32,731 bases of DNA from Bdellovibrio sp. (GCA_014376935.1 JACMQO010000145.1:1-32731), one strand, 5' to 3'. Counted from the stretch's first letter, positions 18,491 through 26,606 are shown. The notes: a model not told the origin generated them from the letters alone. Numbers and translations: made by a program.

Positions 18491-19555
18491 GTGACCATGA
18501 GCTTACCTATGGAATCGACGATTATTATCAAGCGCAATCAAACGCTTAAACAAGCAATGGAAATCCTAAATACGAGTGCCCTGCATATTTGCTTCGTGAT
18601 CGGCGATAATGGTGAGCTTATCGGATCGTTAACTGATGGTGATGTCCGACGCGGTTTCCTGAAGGGAGCAACGTTAGAATCTTCCGTAGCGGATTATATG
18701 AATCCGGCTCCTAAGACCATTCCGGAGGGTCTTTCGGTAGATGAGATCGTAAAGCACATGAACACATGGGGCGTGCGCCAACTACCCGTTGTTAATAAGT
18801 TCGGAATGATTATCAAAGTAGAGACGGTAGAAGGCGTGATGCATCTCTTCCAAAAGTCGAATCGGGTTATTTTGATGGCCGGTGGATTCGGTAAAAGATT
18901 AAGCCCGTTAACGGATCATATTCCAAAACCTTTATTGCAAGTGGACGGCGTGCCGATACTAGAACACATTTTAAGACGATTTAAAGAATTGGGTTTTTAC
19001 CGATTTACAGTTTCGTTAAACTATAAAGCCGATATGATCATGGACCACTTCGGCGACGGGTCTCGACTCGGGTTAGAGATAGACTATCTTCACGAAGACA
19101 AACCCCTCGGGACTTGCGGCGCCTTATCCTTATTGAAAGAAAAACCTACCGAACCTTTTTTCGTGATGAACGGTGATTTGCTAACGCGTGCGAATTTTTC
19201 AACTATATTAGAATACCACAGTTCACAAAAGTCATTTGCGACCATGTGTGTTCGGGAGCATTCGTTTGAAGTACCTTACGGGGTGGTAAAATCCGATGGA
19301 AATAAAATTATATCTATCGAAGAAAAACCGAAGGAGATCACATTCATCAATGCAGGAATATATGTATTGTCGCCGGAAGTTTTGGATTACATCGACTCGA
19401 ACAATTATTTGGATATGCCGACGCTTTTCATGAACCTGGCCAAAAAAGATAAAAACATATTGAGTTGTGTATTGCGTGATTACTGGCTGGACATCGGAAG
19501 AATGGAAGATTTCCACCGTGCCCAAACTGATTACGAGAAATATTACAAATTATGA
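18491..19555 (+). CDS. ptmE: PtmE-like CBS-domain nucleotidyltransferase
   Basis: This is a fusion of two CBS repeats (about residues 10-120, with 'VIGDNGELIGSLTDGDVRRG') and a sugar-phosphate nucleotidyltransferase domain (about 125-354, with AGGFGKRLSPLTDHIPKP at 130-147). In C. jejuni, PtmE of this architecture makes GDP-glucosamine from GlcN-1-P for legionaminic acid, so a GDP-linked route is likely here too. The CBS pair may bind a nucleotide effector. The start is uncertain: GTG 18491, ATG 18497 and ATG 18509 are all in frame, and no clear Shine-Dalgarno decides; 18509 best fits the start of the CBS domain. The 64-nt gap before it contains TAGACA (18461-18466) 17 nt from TGATAT, a weak promoter candidate. 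Confidence 0.85.
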   Translation: MTMSLPMESTIIIKRNQTLKQAMEILNTSALHICFVIGDNGELIGSLTDGDVRRGFLKGATLESSVADYMNPAPKTIPEGLSVDEIVKHMNTWGVRQLPVVNKFGMIIKVETVEGVMHLFQKSNRVILMAGGFGKRLSPLTDHIPKPLLQVDGVPILEHILRRFKELGFYRFTVSLNYKADMIMDHFGDGSRLGLEIDYLHEDKPLGTCGALSLLKEKPTEPFFVMNGDLLTRANFSTILEYHSSQKSFATMCVREHSFEVPYGVVKSDGNKIISIEEKPKEITFINAGIYVLSPEVLDYIDSNNYLDMPTLFMNLAKKDKNILSCVLRDYWLDIGRMEDFHRAQTDYEKYYKL

Positions 19556-20229
19556 AACCAAGCGTTCTGGCGATCGTGCCGGCCCGGGCCCATTCTAAAA
19601 GAATCCCGGGTAAAAATAAGAAAATTTTTATGGGAAAGCCCTTGATTGACTGGAGCATAGACGCCGCATTAAGTTCTGGATGCGTTACCGACGTCTACGT
19701 TACGACGGACGATGAGGATATTCTCCAATTCAAAACGCATTATCCCTCCGTCCATTTCGTTAATCGTCCGGCCGAACTGGCCGTTGATTCGACTCCTGGC
19801 GTAGAGCCTGTCCTTCATTTGATGAATCAAATCGGTCGAGTTTACGATTACGTTCTTTTATTACAACCGACGTCGCCTTTACGAGATAGCGAGCATATCG
19901 ATGCGGCTTTCAAAACACTTTTGGAAAATAAAGCACCGCAGATTGTCAGTGTAAAAAAAATGTCGGACACGCTTGGGCACATTGTTTATAAGACGAACGA
20001 TGGACTACAGTTTTTGAAAAATAATATTTCTGAAAAATCTGAGGAAAATCAATTGAAGGTTCTCAACGGCGCTATATACATCTCGGAATGGAAAACGCTT
20101 TTGACGGAAAAAACTTTCCTCGGTAAAGGTGTTTCGTTTTTTGAGATGGATGAACTTTCCTCGGTGGATATTGACTTTCCGGACGACTGGCAACGAGCGG
20201 AGCGCTACGCCAGCATGAAAGTGCAATGA
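19552..20229 (+). CDS. legF: CMP-legionaminic acid synthetase (NeuA/LegF family)
   Basis: This cytidylyltransferase of 225 aa would activate the nonulosonic acid with CTP to CMP-Leg. Evidence: 'AIVPARAHSKRIPGKN' at residues 7-22 (CTP-binding motif), 'VYVTTDDEDI', and 'LLQPTSPLRDSEHID'. It overlaps ptmE and the hisF-like gene by 4 nt each. It closes the set legB-C-(H)-I-G-F in the order expected for a working pathway. Substrate preference (Leg, Neu5Ac or Pse) is not readable from motifs; the neighbours decide. Confidence 0.92.
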   Translation: MKPSVLAIVPARAHSKRIPGKNKKIFMGKPLIDWSIDAALSSGCVTDVYVTTDDEDILQFKTHYPSVHFVNRPAELAVDSTPGVEPVLHLMNQIGRVYDYVLLLQPTSPLRDSEHIDAAFKTLLENKAPQIVSVKKMSDTLGHIVYKTNDGLQFLKNNISEKSEENQLKVLNGAIYISEWKTLLTEKTFLGKGVSFFEMDELSSVDIDFPDDWQRAERYASMKVQ

Positions 20230-21086
20230 TGGAAAAAAGATACATTCGACTTATACCAAGGTTAGACATTAAGGGACCCAATCTGGTTAAAGGAATTCAG
20301 TTAGAAGGCCTCCGCGTCCTCGGCCAGCCCGATATTTTCGCGAAAGAATATTACGAAGCGGGCGCCTGCGAGTTATTCTACATGGACGTGGTCGCTAGTT
20401 TGTTCGAAAGAAATAGTCTAACGAGTATGGTCTCAAACATCGCGCGGGATATTTTTGCTCCCATTACGGTAGGTGGCGGGCTTCGCAATTTGGACGACAT
20501 CAAAAAAGTTTTGGATAGCGGAGCCGATAAGGTAGCGCTTAATACCGCCGCCATACGAAATCCGAAATTGATCTCTGAGGCCGCAAATAAGTTTGGTTCA
20601 TCAACAATTGTGGTATGCATCGAAGCGATTAAACAGCCGGATGGAAGATATTTGGCGTTTGTCGACAACGGTCGAGAGCACACCGGCGTCGAAGTTTTTG
20701 AATGGACCAAAAAAGTTGCGGATCTAGGTGCGGGCGAAATTGTTATTACCTCTGTGGATCGCGAAGGGAGCGGGGCGGGATTCGATATCGAACTCATTAA
20801 CCAAGTTTCAAATCTGGTTAGTGTTCCGGTCGTCGCGCACGGTGGTGCGGGTTCCGTCGACGATATCATCCGCGTTATCCGTGAAACAAAGGTGAACGGA
20901 ATCGCCGTAGCTTCGATTTTTCATTACTACCTGCTGGATAAAATCAATACCTTCGGGACTTCGAAAGATGAGGGTAACACGCGATTTTTAAGCGAAAAGC
21001 GCACCTTTAGCAAAATCAAACCTATCTCCTTTGCTTCTTTATTAGAAGAGCTTAAAAAACACAATGTGGTATGTAGATCGATATGA
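20226..21086 (+). CDS. HisF paralogue of the acetamidino-sugar pathway
   Basis: This is a (beta-alpha)8 barrel of the HisF family, 286 aa, with 'IPRLDIKGPNLVKG', 'ITVGGGLRNLDDI', 'GADKVALNTAAI', 'TSVDREGSGAGFDIELI' and 'VVAHGGAG'. Asp14 corresponds to HisF Asp11, but the second catalytic Asp (Asp130 in Thermotoga HisF) is Glu133 here ('VVCIEAI'). The C-terminus is longer than in HisF. Together with the adjacent HisH-like and WbpG-like genes it matches the HisF2/HisH2/WbpG system of Pseudomonas aeruginosa O5, in which HisF/HisH deliver glutamine-derived ammonia for turning an N-acetyl group into acetamidino. A histidine-biosynthesis role is unlikely in this context. ATG 20226 or 20229. Confidence 0.87.
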   Translation: MMEKRYIRLIPRLDIKGPNLVKGIQLEGLRVLGQPDIFAKEYYEAGACELFYMDVVASLFERNSLTSMVSNIARDIFAPITVGGGLRNLDDIKKVLDSGADKVALNTAAIRNPKLISEAANKFGSSTIVVCIEAIKQPDGRYLAFVDNGREHTGVEVFEWTKKVADLGAGEIVITSVDREGSGAGFDIELINQVSNLVSVPVVAHGGAGSVDDIIRVIRETKVNGIAVASIFHYYLLDKINTFGTSKDEGNTRFLSEKRTFSKIKPISFASLLEELKKHNVVCRSI

Positions 21087-21724
21087 CTAAGAAAATTGCA
21101 ATTATTGATTATGGATTAGGTAATATATTTAGCATCAAGCAAGCGTTACTAAGATGCGATGCTGAAGTGGTCGTCACCGATTCCCACGAAGTCATTAAAG
21201 CTGCCGATGGCTTATTATTGCCTGGCGTAGGAGCGTTCACGGATGCAATGCTGCGCTTAAACCGATCTGGTTTAGCCCAACTCATCCAAGAAGAAGTTCA
21301 AAACAAGAAGCCTCTACTGGGTGTGTGTTTAGGGCTACAGCTCCTTTTCGATAGAAGTTTTGAATTTGGCGAGTCTAAAGGACTTGGGCTTATTCCGGGA
21401 GATGTTATCCAGTTTCCGACCAGCTACGAAAGTCATTCATTACGTGTTCCGTTCATTGGATGGAACACGGTTAATCGAACAGATAGCCAGACTTCTAACA
21501 AACTCCTAGAGGGTATTTCAGAAAAAGAAAAATTCTATTTTGTCCATTCTTACCATGCTAAACCTGCCGACGAGAACTGCGTGGTTGCCTACTGTGACTA
21601 CTTAAGTTATGTTTATCCAGCGATTATTCAAGTTGGACATATTGTTGGCGTCCAAGGGCATCCCGAAAAAAGCTCTGAAGCCGGCCTACGATTTTATAAG
21701 AATTGGATCGATAGCATTAAGTAG
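21083..21724 (+). CDS. HisH paralogue, glutamine amidotransferase subunit
   Basis: This is a class I glutaminase of 213 aa. The triad is visible: Cys82 in 'LLGVCLGLQLLF', and His193 with Glu195 in 'GVQGHPEKSSEAG'. 'LLLPGVGAFTDAM' is the HisH oxyanion region. It would hydrolyse glutamine and channel ammonia through the HisF-like barrel encoded by the preceding gene, which it overlaps by 4 nt. It is followed after 7 nt by the WbpG-like sugar amidotransferase that would use the ammonia. No other histidine gene is near. Confidence 0.9.
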   Translation: MTKKIAIIDYGLGNIFSIKQALLRCDAEVVVTDSHEVIKAADGLLLPGVGAFTDAMLRLNRSGLAQLIQEEVQNKKPLLGVCLGLQLLFDRSFEFGESKGLGLIPGDVIQFPTSYESHSLRVPFIGWNTVNRTDSQTSNKLLEGISEKEKFYFVHSYHAKPADENCVVAYCDYLSYVYPAIIQVGHIVGVQGHPEKSSEAGLRFYKNWIDSIK

Positions 21725-21731
21725 GTGTTAA

Positions 21732-22949
21732 ATGGAAAAATTAGTGACGAAATTCGGTCTTCCGTCCGAAGTTAAATTTTGTAAAAAATGTGTTATTTCA
21801 AATCAACGTCCCTCATCTGCTGCCGAACATAAACATAACAAAGACAGTAAAAAATCGACGATCGGGTTTGATGATCTCGGAGTTTGCGATGCCTGTCGGG
21901 CTGCCGAATCTAAAGACAAAATTGACTGGGTCCAACGCGAAAAAGAATTAGTTCAGCTTTTAGATAAGTACCGTAGCAAGGATGGGTCTTACGATTGTCT
22001 CGTTCCGGGAAGCGGTGGAAAAGACAGCGCGTACCAAGCGCATATTTTAAAATACAAGTATGGAATGAACCCGCTCACTCTGACTTGGCCCCCAATCATG
22101 TACACGACTTACGGCTACGAAAATTGGAAAAACTGGATAGAAATCGGTGGATTCGACAACATGACGATTAAACCGAACGGAAAGGTCCAAAAGCTTTTAA
22201 CCCGATTGTCGATTGAAAACATTTTTCATCCGTTCCAAACGTTTATGCTGGGGCAGAAAAATGTGGCTCCAAAAATAGCCGCTAAACTTGGAATCAATTT
22301 AGTTTTCTACGGAGAAAATGAAGCTGAATATGGAAATCCGATCGCTGAAAATCAGTCGTCGCTTCGGGACAAAGCTTACTTCAGCGCGCAAAATTTAAAT
22401 GATATCTATCTAGCCGGCGTCCCGTATCAGGAACTCAAACAAAAGCATAATTTAACCGATGCCGATTTAAAACTGTATCTACCAATTGAAGAAAAAGATT
22501 TAGCGAACAGAGATATCAATATTCACTTCTTGGGTTACTATTTGCGTTGGACTCCGCAAGAAGTGTTTTATTATGCCGTTGAAAACACCGGATTTAAGGC
22601 GCGTCCGTTCCGTAGCCAAGGCACTTATTGCAAATACCACAGCATTGACGACAAAATTGATGATCTACATTTTTACACCACCTACATTAAGTTTGGGATC
22701 GGGCGATGTTCCTACGACGCTTCCCAAGAGATTAGAAATAATCACATCACCCGCGAAGAGGGTGTTCAGTTGGTAAAGAAATTCGATGGCGAATTTCCGG
22801 ACCGTTATTTCGGTGATCTGATGGAGTATCTAGAAATGAAGCCGGAAAGATTTATGGAACTGTGTGATGAAAATCGTTCGCCGCATCTTTGGAAAAAGGA
22901 AAATGACAAATGGATGCTTCGCCACGCCGTATGGAATGAGTCTAAATAA
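21732..22949 (+). CDS. N-acetyl sugar amidotransferase (WbpG/PseA family)
   Basis: This is an ATP-dependent PP-loop enzyme of 405 aa that forms an acetamidino group from a sugar N-acetyl group. The PP-loop P-G-S-G-G-K-D-S is at residues 92-99. Two Cys pairs, Cys17/Cys20 ('FCKKCVIS') and Cys52/Cys55 ('VCDACR'), probably bind zinc. 'SQGTYCKYHSIDDKIDDL' further on is typical of the family. In Campylobacter, PseA acts in making Pse5Ac7Am and PtmG is assigned to amidinated legionaminic acid; P. aeruginosa WbpG acts on ManNAc3NAcA. The preceding legionaminic genes make an amidinated Leg derivative the likely product. Confidence 0.92.
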   Translation: MEKLVTKFGLPSEVKFCKKCVISNQRPSSAAEHKHNKDSKKSTIGFDDLGVCDACRAAESKDKIDWVQREKELVQLLDKYRSKDGSYDCLVPGSGGKDSAYQAHILKYKYGMNPLTLTWPPIMYTTYGYENWKNWIEIGGFDNMTIKPNGKVQKLLTRLSIENIFHPFQTFMLGQKNVAPKIAAKLGINLVFYGENEAEYGNPIAENQSSLRDKAYFSAQNLNDIYLAGVPYQELKQKHNLTDADLKLYLPIEEKDLANRDINIHFLGYYLRWTPQEVFYYAVENTGFKARPFRSQGTYCKYHSIDDKIDDLHFYTTYIKFGIGRCSYDASQEIRNNHITREEGVQLVKKFDGEFPDRYFGDLMEYLEMKPERFMELCDENRSPHLWKKENDKWMLRHAVWNESK

Positions 22950-22951
22950 AA

Positions 22952-23890
22952 ATGAATTATGACATTCGAGTTCCCCATGGAGTCATGTTTCACCATTTTC
23001 ATGGTGGGACTCATCCGACGGGGCAAGGAAGTATTTCGCAAGCTGATTTCGAAAAGATGCTTCTTTTTATCGGGATAGATAATATCGTCGGCGCTGCTGA
23101 TTGGTTTGAAAAATATCCTCTGCGCCAGTTGGAAAATAAGGTCTGTATCACTTTTGATGACAGCCTGAAATGTCAGTACGATTTGGCCAAACCAGTCCTA
23201 GATAAGTACAACATTAAAGCTTTTTTCTTTGTTTATACTTCGGTTTTGACCGGCGCGGTAGAATACCTGGAAGTGTTTAGGTATTTTAGAAGTGTCGCTT
23301 TTAAAAATTTCGATGATTTCTTCGGCGCTTTTATCGAAAGACTTCAAAAATCTGAATTTTCGGAAGCGGTAAATCTCGCCTTAACTCATTTTAATCCTGA
23401 CGCTTATCTTGAAAAATTCAGTTTTTACACCAAGAACGACAAGATTTTTCGCTACTTACGAGATCACGTTTTAAAAGTAAAAAATTACAATCAAATTATG
23501 TTGGACCTGATTCAGGCTCATGGTTATTCGATTGATGACATCAAAAAAAATCTCTGGATGTCTGCGAACGAAGTTAAGCAGCTTAAAGACGAAGGACACT
23601 TCATTGGTCTTCATTCCGATACGCATCCCACCACTTTGGGTCTGCTGGAAAAGGAAATGCAAAAGCAAGAATATACGCAGAATAAAAGTAGTCTGGAAGA
23701 AATAATCGGGAGCTCCATTCTGACAATGTCGCACCCCTGTAATTCGTACGATACCAATACTTTAGACATTCTTAAAAAACTGAAAATCCAGATGGGTTTC
23801 CGGGCCAACATGGAATCCGGTTTTGACTCCGTCTTCGAAATTCCAAGAGAAGATCACATTAATGTTTATAAAAAAATGAGGGGCGAATGA
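22952..23890 (+). CDS. NodB-type polysaccharide deacetylase family protein
   Basis: This is a carbohydrate-esterase-4-like protein of 312 aa. The metal-binding residues are visible: Asp69/Asp70 in 'CITFDDSL' and the H-x3-H motif His221/His225 in 'GLHSDTHPTT', followed by 'TMSHPCNSYD'. No signal peptide or membrane segment is seen, so it is probably cytoplasmic and acts on a sugar nucleotide, free sugar or lipid-linked intermediate rather than on wall polymer. A long insert (about residues 95-205) separates the two metal motifs. It starts 2 nt after the amidotransferase and overlaps the formyltransferase by 4 nt, suggesting that the two act in sequence. Its substrate is unknown. Confidence 0.82.
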   Translation: MNYDIRVPHGVMFHHFHGGTHPTGQGSISQADFEKMLLFIGIDNIVGAADWFEKYPLRQLENKVCITFDDSLKCQYDLAKPVLDKYNIKAFFFVYTSVLTGAVEYLEVFRYFRSVAFKNFDDFFGAFIERLQKSEFSEAVNLALTHFNPDAYLEKFSFYTKNDKIFRYLRDHVLKVKNYNQIMLDLIQAHGYSIDDIKKNLWMSANEVKQLKDEGHFIGLHSDTHPTTLGLLEKEMQKQEYTQNKSSLEEIIGSSILTMSHPCNSYDTNTLDILKKLKIQMGFRANMESGFDSVFEIPREDHINVYKKMRGE

Positions 23891-24681
23891 AAATTGCTCT
23901 GTTTACCAGTAATCAAGCAAGACACTTACATTTGATGGAGAAGCTTTCGGAAATCGCTAGCGAAGTTTTAGTCGTCAGTGAAGTGACAACGGTGTTTCCG
24001 GGGGCTACGCAGGATTTTTATAATAAATCGGACGTCATGAAAGAGTATTTTCAGAAGATGCAAGAAGCCGAACAGGAAGTTTTCGGCGCATCAAGATTTT
24101 TGCCAGCTAATCTGCGTTTAATGCCCCTGAAGATGGGAGATCTAAATTCTCTCCCGGTCGCCCTTTTCAACGAATTAAAAGAAGTGGACTACATCGTAGT
24201 ATTTGGAGCCAGTTGGATTAAAGGCGAGCTGTGTGATCTGCTTGTCCAAAAGAAAGCCATCAATATCCATATGGGTATTTCGCCTTACTACCGAGGCGCA
24301 GCCTGTAATTTCTGGGCGATCTACGACGGTAGAGTAGACTTCGTCGGCGCCACGGTACATTACCTCAGCAAAGGGCTGGATTCAGGTGACATGATCTTTC
24401 ACGCTCTTCCAAAGGCTGAAGCCGTCGGAGGATTTAAATTGGGTATGCTGGCAGTTAGAGCTGCGCACTTGTCACTTTGTAAAGCGTTACAGAACGGCAG
24501 CTTATTCAGTCTACCTTCCGTCAAACAGGATAAGGATCAGCAAATCAGATATTCTAAACGAGCCGAATTTAATGATGAAGTGGCGAAAGAATTTTTATTG
24601 AATCCTGTAGACCCGAAACTTATCCATGATGTAAATTCGAGCAGGGATTTAACTCAATTTCTCAACCCTCAGATCATCTAA
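23887..24681 (+). CDS. Formyltransferase-fold protein, candidate sugar N-formyltransferase
   Basis: This 264-aa protein has the catalytic core of the methionyl-tRNA/GART formyltransferase family. Asn126 and His128 in 'INIHMGISPYYRGAACNFW' and Asp165 in 'SKGLDSGDMIFH' reproduce the Asn-x-His ... Asp triad of PurN and Fmt. It lacks an obvious C-terminal tRNA-binding domain, so it is not Fmt. Sugar N-formyltransferases such as VioF, QdtF and WlaRD use N10-formyl-tetrahydrofolate to formylate an amino sugar. Position after the deacetylase and the nonulosonate genes suggests that it formylates an amine on the legionaminic-type acid, but the 3-amino sugar of the dTDP pathway is an alternative. Confidence 0.83.
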   Translation: MKIALFTSNQARHLHLMEKLSEIASEVLVVSEVTTVFPGATQDFYNKSDVMKEYFQKMQEAEQEVFGASRFLPANLRLMPLKMGDLNSLPVALFNELKEVDYIVVFGASWIKGELCDLLVQKKAINIHMGISPYYRGAACNFWAIYDGRVDFVGATVHYLSKGLDSGDMIFHALPKAEAVGGFKLGMLAVRAAHLSLCKALQNGSLFSLPSVKQDKDQQIRYSKRAEFNDEVAKEFLLNPVDPKLIHDVNSSRDLTQFLNPQII

Positions 24682-24694
24682 AATTAAGGATTAA

Positions 24695-25813
24695 ATGGGT
24701 TTTCTATCAAAGATATTATTTTTGTTTAGCAGTCTTTCGATGTTACCGCCGAGCAAAAAAAAGCAAATGGAAATCATTCGCAATGCCGAACGTAACAATA
24801 CGCACGTCATTCCTTTTCTAAGAAATTCACGCAGCCAGTACGAAACTCAAAGCCATTACTTTAACGAGTCTGTCTGGATGATATTTAACGTGGTTTCTTT
24901 TTGTATGTTGATTCCGGTTCTTTTGCTCCTTTGCGCGCGAGCCTTTAAGCGTACGCAAAAAAATTTAAAACCCCATGTAACTTTGTACGCGAAAACTCCG
25001 AAGTTTCTTGTAATGAACCATCAACTTGATTACATCAAAAAGCCCACCGGTTTTATTTTAAGCCGCGATTTAAAATACATTTCGAAAATTTTATTTACGT
25101 CTGGTTTTCGACCATATTTTGTTTTGCGAGCCATCTGGAAAATTGCGGTTTACTCTGAAATTATGAAAATCTATGAACCGCAGCAAATCTGGGTCACTCA
25201 GGAAATGGTTTTTGAATCCTCTTTGGCTACACATTATCTTGCCGATTTTAAGATTGAGCATATCAACTTCATGCACGGAGACCTTTACTTTTCGATTAAA
25301 GAGGCTTTCGGCACATTTACGAAATTTTACGTATGGGATGATCACTTCATCAAAATGATGACCGAACAGAAAGTTCAGGCCCAGTTTGTACTTTTTCCGG
25401 CCTTAGAGTTTGATGCTTCACGAGTCTCAGAAAAGAATGTCATAAAATACTACGCCCAGGGCACGAGCAACAAAGATGTTTTTGTTAAAATCGTAGAAAA
25501 CCTGAAAAAATTTGCGGCTAAGAATGAATGCGGTATCGTTGTGCGACTTCATCCAAATCATAAAAAGCAATTTGAAATCGAAATATTGAATGAAAAAAAG
25601 ATTTCGATTGAACCGAATGACGTCCAAATACTGAATTCCATAGCAGAATCAAGATTTGTCTGTTCAGAATATTCTTCAGTGCTTTATGAAGCCTCTTTGT
25701 TGGGGAAGCAACTTGTAGTGGATAACACTTTTCCCGAGCGTATTGAATTGCTTACGGATTTAGATGTCATAATTTTTAAAAAACTAAAACATGTATTACT
25801 TGTTACTTCCTAA
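24695..25813 (+). CDS. Orphan membrane-anchored protein with HP and SS motifs, candidate nonulosonate transferase
   Basis: I do not recognise a named family. The 372-aa protein has a hydrophobic N-terminus and a clear membrane segment at about residues 61-82, followed by a basic stretch. The C-terminal third has 'VVRLHPNHKKQ' (His286-Pro287) and 'CSEYSSVLYEASLLGK' (Ser327-Ser328). An HP dipeptide after a basic residue, then a Ser pair about 40 residues later, is the arrangement of bacterial sialyltransferases and polysialyltransferases, and similar features occur in CDP-glycerol transferases. As the gene follows the CMP-nonulosonate genes, it is a candidate legionaminyltransferase. An AAGG ribosome-binding site precedes the ATG. 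Its stop overlaps the convergent GT2 gene by 11 bp. Confidence 0.6.
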   Translation: MGFLSKILFLFSSLSMLPPSKKKQMEIIRNAERNNTHVIPFLRNSRSQYETQSHYFNESVWMIFNVVSFCMLIPVLLLLCARAFKRTQKNLKPHVTLYAKTPKFLVMNHQLDYIKKPTGFILSRDLKYISKILFTSGFRPYFVLRAIWKIAVYSEIMKIYEPQQIWVTQEMVFESSLATHYLADFKIEHINFMHGDLYFSIKEAFGTFTKFYVWDDHFIKMMTEQKVQAQFVLFPALEFDASRVSEKNVIKYYAQGTSNKDVFVKIVENLKKFAAKNECGIVVRLHPNHKKQFEIEILNEKKISIEPNDVQILNSIAESRFVCSEYSSVLYEASLLGKQLVVDNTFPERIELLTDLDVIIFKKLKHVLLVTS

Positions 25814-26606
25814 GGAAAGTTTCGTAAATCCAGCGTCTGAAGCCGTTTGGTAAGAGGCGAATCGGAAGACGCAATGCCAAGTTAATAATCGTGTCGAATA
25901 ACCCTAAGAATCCTAATTTGTAGAAGCGGATTTGCAGTTTTAAGTCTTGTTTGAAATAAGTCCAGCCGCCGCGGCGCTGGTACATCGATTTACCTCCGCG
26001 AACGTAAAGTAGAATATCCGGCAAGTTAATGAACACGCAACCATTCAAGAGCATCCGGGCCCAAAGATGGTAATCTTCATTCCATAAGAAATTCTGGTAG
26101 TTTCCCGATTTAATCACGGAACTTTTTTTGTACATCGCGGCCGCATGATTAGTCGGTGAGCGTCTTTTAGCGTAACGGAGCAATTCTTCGCCTCCGTATG
26201 GAAGTTTCCGGATAGTTTTTGCGTCTGCAATCGTTTCGTCAAACTCAATAATACTGGCACCGACCAAGTCCACCGTTGGATTGTTTTTGAAGGCTTCGAC
26301 CTGCAATCTAAAGCGATCGGGGTGAGAAATGTCATCGGCGTCCATCCGCGCTACAAGGTCATGTTTGCATTCGATCAAACCTTCCTTAAGGCAAATTTCT
26401 TGACCGCGGTTTTTTGGAAAATCTAAATATCGAATTGTTGAGTCATTGTAACTGTTTAAAATTTTCTCGAGATCCCCGGTCAGAGGGCCGTCTTTAACGA
26501 TCAGTATCTCATCGGCTTTTAGGGTTTGATTTAATATGCTGTCGATGCTTTCTTTTAGCCAAGCTGGTTTATCATTTTTGTATATCGACATGAGAACTGA
26601 GAACAT
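25803..26606 (-). CDS. Family 2 glycosyltransferase
   Basis: This is a GT-A glycosyltransferase of 267 aa from the ATG at 26606. The start is set by a GGAG ribosome-binding site (complement of 26613-26616), 6 nt upstream; the GTG at 26618 overlaps that site and is unlikely. 'FSVLMSIYKNDKPAWLKESI' begins the domain, and Asp89-Ala-Asp91-Asp92 in 'ARMDADDISHPDRF' is the DxD motif. 'NEDYHLWARML' matches the usual ED-x-x-L-W catalytic region. The C-terminal end is basic and hydrophobic. It is the only minus-strand gene between the two + strand groups and converges on the HP-motif gene. Confidence 0.9.
   Translation of the reverse strand: MFSVLMSIYKNDKPAWLKESIDSILNQTLKADEILIVKDGPLTGDLEKILNSYNDSTIRYLDFPKNRGQEICLKEGLIECKHDLVARMDADDISHPDRFRLQVEAFKNNPTVDLVGASIIEFDETIADAKTIRKLPYGGEELLRYAKRRSPTNHAAAMYKKSSVIKSGNYQNFLWNEDYHLWARMLLNGCVFINLPDILLYVRGGKSMYQRRGGWTYFKQDLKLQIRFYKLGFLGLFDTIINLALRLPIRLLPNGFRRWIYETFLRK

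Noticed and set aside
20378-20869. Minus-strand open frame of 163 codons inside the hisF-like gene
   Set aside because: It lies wholly antisense to a clear HisF-family gene, has Ser/Thr/Pro-rich low-complexity composition, no recognisable domain and no ribosome-binding site; it is a shadow of codon bias.
20226-21724. hisF-hisH as part of histidine biosynthesis
   Set aside because: No other his gene is present, the HisF-like protein has Glu where HisF has a key Asp, and both genes are joined to a WbpG/PseA-type amidotransferase.
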